Shown here: piece after piece, positions 34,063-38,561 of the stretch
How positions within the stretch are numbered: the first letter of the stretch is position 1
Layout: each line of letters begins with the position of its first letter
Assembly (NCBI GenBank): GCA_018398765.1
Contig: JAHBMJ010000061.1
Span: 20,001 to 58,561 of the forward strand
DNA from: Chromera velia
Lineage: Eukaryota; Sar; Chromeraceae
Direction of reading: 5' to 3'
Length of the DNA stretch: 38,561 bases
Program-made: the position numbers and the translations under genes
The notes under the pieces: generated by a model
What the model was told of the DNA's origin: nothing
What the model saw: the letters and a program-made list of their open reading frames with translations, nothing else
Databases searched by the model: none

Positions 34063-36979
34063 GTGGGTTTGTGGGTGGTGGGTCTGTCTGGTGGGTTTGT
34101 GAGGGTTCCAAATTGGCTCTCTCTCTGTGCCTGTGCGTGTAACACGGGGGGGGGGAGAGGGGGGCGGCAGCAAGCGTATGCGTTTGTCTGTGTGGGTGCG
34201 TTTCCCTGTATTTAAGTGTACGTGTGTGAACATGTATCAATGTGTGTATACCTTTTTTCTTTCTTTTTCTTCTTTTTCCCCTTTCTGCCTTCAGGTCGGG
34301 GGGCGCATCGACAAGACCGATGCATGTATGGATTTATGCATACAGAATTCTTTTTCAGATTTTTATGCATACAAAATAATTCCATACATATTCTGCCTTC
34401 AGGTCGGGGGGCGCGTCGACAAGACCGTGGAGTCTTCCGAAGCTCTGAAGAGCGCGAGGGACGCGGCGATGGCGGGGGGGCGGGTGGTGGGGGGCGCAGT
34501 GGGGGCAGCGTTTTCGAGAATGCAGCAGGTGGCAGACGCTTTCAGAGACAATGAAGGACTGCAGTCAGTTAGTTCGGGCAGCTGCATGAGGAATGCATGA
34601 ACGCATTATGTTTTTGTTTGCATGGTCTTCATTATCCCTTCCTTCCTTCTTTCAAAGATGGCAGGTGCGGGCTCGTCACGCATTCCCTCCGGAGCGTTAA
34701 GTCTCGATGAGAGAGAGAGAGAGAGAGAGAGAACAGTTCTTTTCAGACGTCTTCTCTGTCAGGACGGCATTCTCCCTCCCTTTGATCCCTGAAGCACGAA
34801 TGACTGGAAGTTTCTGAAACACTTAGTACTCCTGAGGTCTGTCTGGGTCCGAGGTGCTTGGACTTCCGTGTTGTCAGTCGGCTGCCTTGGCTCGGGGGCG
34901 TGTGGAGAGAGTGAATGAAGAAAGCGGACCTTTTGAAGGCAGTCCGGCCGTGCCTGCCCCCTTTTTTATGTGGCCCTTCTGTTGCTTTGACTGTCCGCGT
35001 GAATTCTTCACGTCAGCTGATCTTGTCAACTTCCGTCCCCACCCCTGAGCCTGCAGAAAAGCGCAGCAAAAGACTGCGCAGTGGCGAGAGAAAATGGCAC
35101 AGAGACGGTCAGTGTGTAGGTGGAAGTTAGTAAGGGTGTGAAGGACAGATGTGTGGGTGTGATGGAGGTTGAGGGAGGAAAGGGAATGGGACCTGCGCAT
35201 ATGGTGCTGTTTCTTTGTTCCCCTCGGACGGATGGTTGCTTTTCGTCTGTCCGAAATCAGAAGAGAGGAAAGAAGAAAGGAGGAGAGGATCGAAGTCTTT
35301 TATTATCTTCTGTCAGTCTGTCTGGCCGTCTGCCTCCCCCAGTATTCTCTCTCTGACTGCCTGACTGACCGACGGACGGACTGTCTCCGCCTCTCGGTGT
35401 GTTTGCAGAGAGGAAGATACGTCGTCCTCATCTTCTTCTTCTTCTTCAGCGTCGCCATCCGGAGAGGAGGCAGGAGAGGCTGCTGGTGAGGGGGAGGGGA
35501 AGAAGGAGAAGACCAAAGAGGAGGTGCAGGAGGAAAACTTGGAAGAAACAGCAGCGGGGGGGGAGTATGCAGTGGTGCTGCACCATGACTCGGCATGGGA
35601 CAGGTCGGGAGGGGGGGGGTTGAAGGTGTGGGTGTTGGGGTGAGTGCCTTGGCTGGCTGCCTTGCCTGTTGGGGGAGTGCCTTGGTAGATCCCCTTTTGC
35701 GTGGGGTACGCGTGACAGCAAGCTGACAAAGTTGGCCTCATTCTCTTCTTTGCGGTCTTTTCTCGGGTCTGGACGTTTTGCTGGATGGATCACGCGGTCA
35801 TCTGTTTTGTGATCCTGTTCTCTCTGTTTCTCCTTCTGACTGAATGACTATTTGTCTGTCTATGACTGAATGACTATTTGTCTGTCTATCTCGTTCTCGG
35901 GAGGCAAAGGTCGCGAAGGTGTTTTTTATCTGACTTTCTCTCTTTTCTTCCCTTTCCCCTCCCCTCCTCTGTTGCACGCACGCAGGTTTGGGTCCCGACT
36001 GAGAGACATGCCGTTCTTGCATTCATTCTTTGGTCAGTCAGTCAATGGGGGCACTGGCAGTGAGAAGGAGTGAGGGGGTGACAGGGGCATCCTCAGAAAG
36101 ATTTCGTTGGGGGAATGGATGGAAAAAGGGAGTCAGACTCACATGAGCCGACTAAGCCCAGGGATTCCTTCCCGCAGAGAGTGAGTGTTGGCATCGTCTG
36201 TCTGTTGCTCTGTCTCATGTGCGCATGGAGGGAAAGCAGATTGAAATAAAAGAGAAAATGATCACGCAGATCGTTAAAGGATGTCACTTCTCGGAAAGAA
36301 TCATTCATGACACACTGACTCTCCGCTTACCTGTCTACCCCCCCCCCTGGTCTGCTCCTCATCCATCCATCCATCGATCCATGCAGAGAATCCTGTGTTC
36401 GGAAAGTTCTTTGGGGAGACGGAGCTGGCAGTCGCCATCAAGGAGCAAAAGAAAATTGACCCCTCATTCCGGTCAGTCAGTCAGTGCGTGCGTCAGTCAG
36501 TCACTCTGTCAGTCAGTGAGTCAGTCAGTCAGTCAGTGCGTGCGTCAGTCAGTCACTCTGTCAGTCAGTGAGTCAGTCAGTCAGTGCGTCCGTCAGTCCG
36601 TCAGTCAGTCACTCTGTCAGTCAGTGAGTCAGTCAGTCAGTGCGTCCGTCAGTCCGTCAGTCAGTCAGTCAGTCAGTCAGTCAGATTGGGTTTCCTGCCT
36701 CGCTGTCACAGTCCCCCATGCAGTTGATGTCCATGCCACGTTTTGCTTCCTTAAATTGTGCGTGGGGGGTCCGTGCATGGGGGTGGGTGTGGACAAAGAA
36801 ACAAGGGGCGCCGAACCTGATCGACCCTTTGTTCAAACGTGCCTTTCCAACCAAACGACTGACTCACTCTCTCACACATTGACTTGACGTGAGGGGGGGG
36901 GGGGACGAGCATTGAGACAGACAAAACACAGGGGGTTCGTTTTGTTTCACCAGGGTCCGAAGATCTGTCTATCTCTCTT

Positions 36980-37010
<31 letters not shown>

Positions 37011-38179
37011 CGTTCCTGCCTGCCTGCCTTTGTGCCACTTGAATGGATCGAGAGAGTTGCATGGAGGGATCGATGCAGGTTGGCGGACTTCGCGGAGGAA
37101 GTTGAGCACGTCATTGCCCCCAAACTCGTTTCAGCCTTTTTGGAAGGGGACGCCGACTTCATCAAATTGGTCGGTCGGTCGGTCACTCAGTCAGTCGGTT
37201 GTCTTTTTTCTTTTTTTTTTTTCTTCAAAGGGACGCCGACTTCATCAAATTGGTCGGTCAGTCGGTTGTTGAGGATGATGGATAAATGGATGTTTCTTTT
37301 GTTTGTGGAAGGAGAACGTTTTGTTGGGAGCCTTGGTTTTCTTCCACGCGTCCTATTCTGCGAATGAAAGAGATGCATGTGCCTTCCTTTCTTCCTTCCG
37401 GTGTGGATGGAGGAATCATTGGCACTCTTTCTGCCTGCCTTTCTTCCTTCCGGTGTGGATGGAGGAATCATTGGCACTCTTTCTGCCTTCCTTTCTTCCT
37501 TCCGGTGTGGATGGAGGAATCATTGGCACTCTTTCTGCCTTCCTTTCTTCCTTCCGGTGTGGATGGAGGAATCATTGGCACTCTTTCTGCGTTGGAGGAA
37601 GGGGGGCTGTCTACACGGAGTCCTCTTTTCCTGCTTTTGAAGGGGGGGGGGTCTGGTCGAACGGCGTCTCCCCCCCGAGTTTCTTTTTTGTAAACTCGAT
37701 CGATCGATCGATCGATCAATATTAATCTGCATGCGTCTCTCTTGATGATCCGTTCGTCCATGAGCTGTCCTTTCCTTTCTTCTGCATCGTTCGGAGCTTC
37801 TCTTCCTTGCTTCCTTCCAACAGCTTCCCTCCCTCCCTCCCGACTGAACTCTTGGCGGCTCCCTTTTTGACCCGCGCTCCTTTTCTTTAGCTATCATCAC
37901 CGTGTGTGTTTTGTTCGCATTGAGTTTTGCCATTCGACTTGTTCCAGAAACATGAGAATATGTTTTGTTTCTGCGCTTTCTGCAGCACTGCGGTGAGGTC
38001 GCCTACGCCTTTACTTTAATTCATACAGAATTTTTTAAAAAAAGTTTTGTTTCTGCGCTTTCTGCAGCACTGCGGTGAGATCGCCTACGCCACCTGTTTC
38101 GCCTCCATTCGGGAACGGCAGGCCCAGCGTCTGACCCTGGACCCAAATATTTTGTTGATGAGGAATGTGCAGCTGAAGG
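32840..38179 (+). CDS. TIM44: Mitochondrial import motor subunit Tim44, 3' partial
   Basis: Matrix-side tether linking mtHsp70 to the TIM23 channel. Ten exons in phase: 32840-33061, 33434-33553, 33959-34033, 34403-34563, 35057-35107, 35409-35603, 35986-36032, 36387-36471, 37079-37169, 38068-38179; about 386 residues are in the window and the C-terminal end lies beyond it. The Arg/Ser/Ala-rich N-terminus (MLPSRHIVAASRAALRSLSR) fits a mitochondrial presequence. FFKNVMDQVKKDLETNEGLR and the following charged helices match the Tim44 N-domain. Exon 6 adds a Ser- and Glu-rich linker, then EYAVVLHHDSAWDRFGSRL; exons 8-10 (KKIDPSF, DFAEEVEHVIAPKLVSAFL, HCGEIAYATCFASIRERQA) match the C-terminal Tim44 domain. 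Exon 4 may instead start at 34295, adding 36 codons in frame. Exons 9 and 10 also carry partial duplications. Confidence 0.93.
33585..33668. repeat. (TTTC)n/(GTCT)n microsatellite in TIM44 intron 2
   Basis: Compound tetranucleotide tract of CTTT and GTCT units shortly after the exon 2 donor. Long frames through it (LSFFLSFF) are repeat artefacts. Confidence 0.9.
34283..34427 (+). repeat. Duplicated acceptor junction around a 71-bp insert (TIM44 exon 4)
   Basis: A 37-bp unit, TTCTGCCTTCAG plus the exon start GTCGGGGGGCGC..., occurs at 34283-34319 and 34391-34427 with one transition. The insert (34320-34390) has near-inverted ends (TGTATGGATTTAT and, reverse-complemented, TGTATGGAATTAT) and two direct copies of TTTATGCATACA. 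Both acceptors are intact, the period is 108 bp (36 codons), and the first copy plus insert has no stop in the TIM44 frame. Confidence 0.9.
35838..35889. repeat. 26-bp tandem duplication in TIM44 intron 6
   Basis: GACTGAATGACTATTTGTCT plus GTCTAT is present twice in a row (35838-35863 and 35864-35889), about 100 bp before the exon 7 acceptor. Confidence 0.9.
36472..36684. repeat. (GTCA)n higher-order repeat starting at a 5' splice site
   Basis: Starts exactly at the exon 8 donor of TIM44 (CG|GTCAGTCAGTCAG) and continues for about 210 bp as GTCA units with GCGT, CTCT and GAGT variants. The variants recur in a higher-order pattern, showing repeated duplication of multi-unit blocks. Confidence 0.9.
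37147..37259 (+). repeat. Duplicated donor junction of TIM44 exon 9
   Basis: A 30-bp unit covering the exon end (GGGACGCCGACTTCATCAAA, then TTG) and its GTCGGTC donor occurs at 37147-37176 and 37230-37259. The 53-bp separator is GTC-repeat plus a T-rich stretch ending TTCTTCAAAG, which resembles a weak acceptor. Unlike the other cases there is no CATACAG core. The second copy could act as a short exon, but the reading frame favours using only the first. Confidence 0.8.
37382..37590. repeat. 52-bp minisatellite, four copies, in TIM44 intron 9
   Basis: Units beginning CTTCCTTCCGGTGTGGATGG start at 37391, 37443, 37495 and 37547, exactly 52 bp apart and almost identical. Confidence 0.93.
37962..38091 (+). 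repeat. Duplicated acceptor junction around a 34-bp insert (TIM44 exon 10)
   Basis: A 48-bp unit, GTTTTGTTTCTGCGCTTTCT then GCAG and the exon start CACTGCGGTGAG..., occurs at 37962-38009 and 38044-38091 with one G/A difference. The 34-bp insert contains TTTAATTCATACAGAATTTT. The first copy keeps an intact acceptor at 37986 but reads out of frame, so only the second acceptor (38068) supports the protein. Confidence 0.88.
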
Positions 38180-38561
38180 GTGAGTGAGGTATGGAGGGAG
38201 GGAGGGAGGGAGGGAGGGAGGGAATGACTGTGGTTGGATAGACTTTTCTAGGTGCACATGCAAGAAGATGATACTAAGAAAAGATGGTTGAGCACAACAA
38301 ACAGCCCGTCCCTCATGCACGCATGCAGCCCCCCACCCGTTGCAACGAACGAACGAAGGCCTCCGTTGTGCTGCCGCAGGAAGGGTCAGACGGATCCAAA
38401 TGGCTACGACAGCAAACAAGAATACGGTCATTTTCTCCCTTGACGCGCGCATGGATGAATCAGGCAGTATAATTATAACTACGTACATGCACGGTAACCT
38501 TCCTTCTCGACCCCCCTGTATGCATGCATGCATGCATGTACGTCCGTTTATTCCCCCCCCC
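38180..38561. other. TIM44 intron 10 running off the window
   Basis: Begins with GTGAGTGAGGTATGG and a GGGA microsatellite, and contains GCAT repeats near 38520. It ends in a C-run at the window edge. No further exon was identified; about 70 residues of the Tim44 C-terminal domain should follow beyond the window. Confidence 0.6.

Overview
This is a window of nuclear DNA from a eukaryote with intron-rich genes, most likely an alveolate protist and plausibly a chromerid alga such as Chromera velia. That guess is inference from four observations: the ataxin-3 relative has a Josephin-UIM-UBX layout like the apicomplexan version, introns are packed with microsatellites, coding DNA is GC-rich, and the AT-rich DNA between genes is full of repeats. 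No bacterial operons, tRNA, rRNA or CRISPR structure was seen.

Five protein-coding genes could be assembled exon by exon, checking reading phase at every junction. (1) 113-1468 (+): 3' part of an ataxin-3-like deubiquitinase. (2) 4178-16415 (-): ten-exon gene for a protein of about 2382 residues with a degenerate EF-hand, CTFRP motifs and Ser/Arg/Glu-rich linkers, resembling poorly characterised axonemal or cytoskeletal proteins of protists. (3) 18674-20083 (+): small predicted secreted protein with two exon-encoded repeats. (4) 26296-31563 (-): ten-exon gene for the 26S proteasome lid subunit Rpn8/PSMD7. (5) 32840-38179 (+, running off the window): mitochondrial import motor subunit Tim44.

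The DNA between genes differs by arrangement. The two regions between gene tails (1.5-4.2 kb and 20.1-26.3 kb) hold AT-rich repeat islands: a hAT-like MITE with an exact 8-bp target duplication, a fold-back element, SINE-like fragments ending in (ATG)n, and a decayed protein-coding unit at 21.6-24.2 kb. The divergent gap between genes 2 and 3 holds two 98.5% identical 548-bp elements. The divergent gap between Rpn8 and Tim44 (1.28 kb) probably carries both promoters.

The most unusual signals are in the introns. At four splice junctions, in three genes, 37-61 bp spanning an exon-intron boundary is duplicated around a short AT-rich palindromic insert sharing a core like TTTATTTTCATACAGA. One of these, in Tim44, is exactly 108 bp and stays open in frame. 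In addition, 18 of the 32 assigned 5' splice sites are GTC rather than GTR, and at least seven are the first unit of an in-register tetranucleotide microsatellite (GTCA, GTCG, GTCT or GTGC). These introns look as if they are being built and changed by local duplication and slippage at the splice sites.
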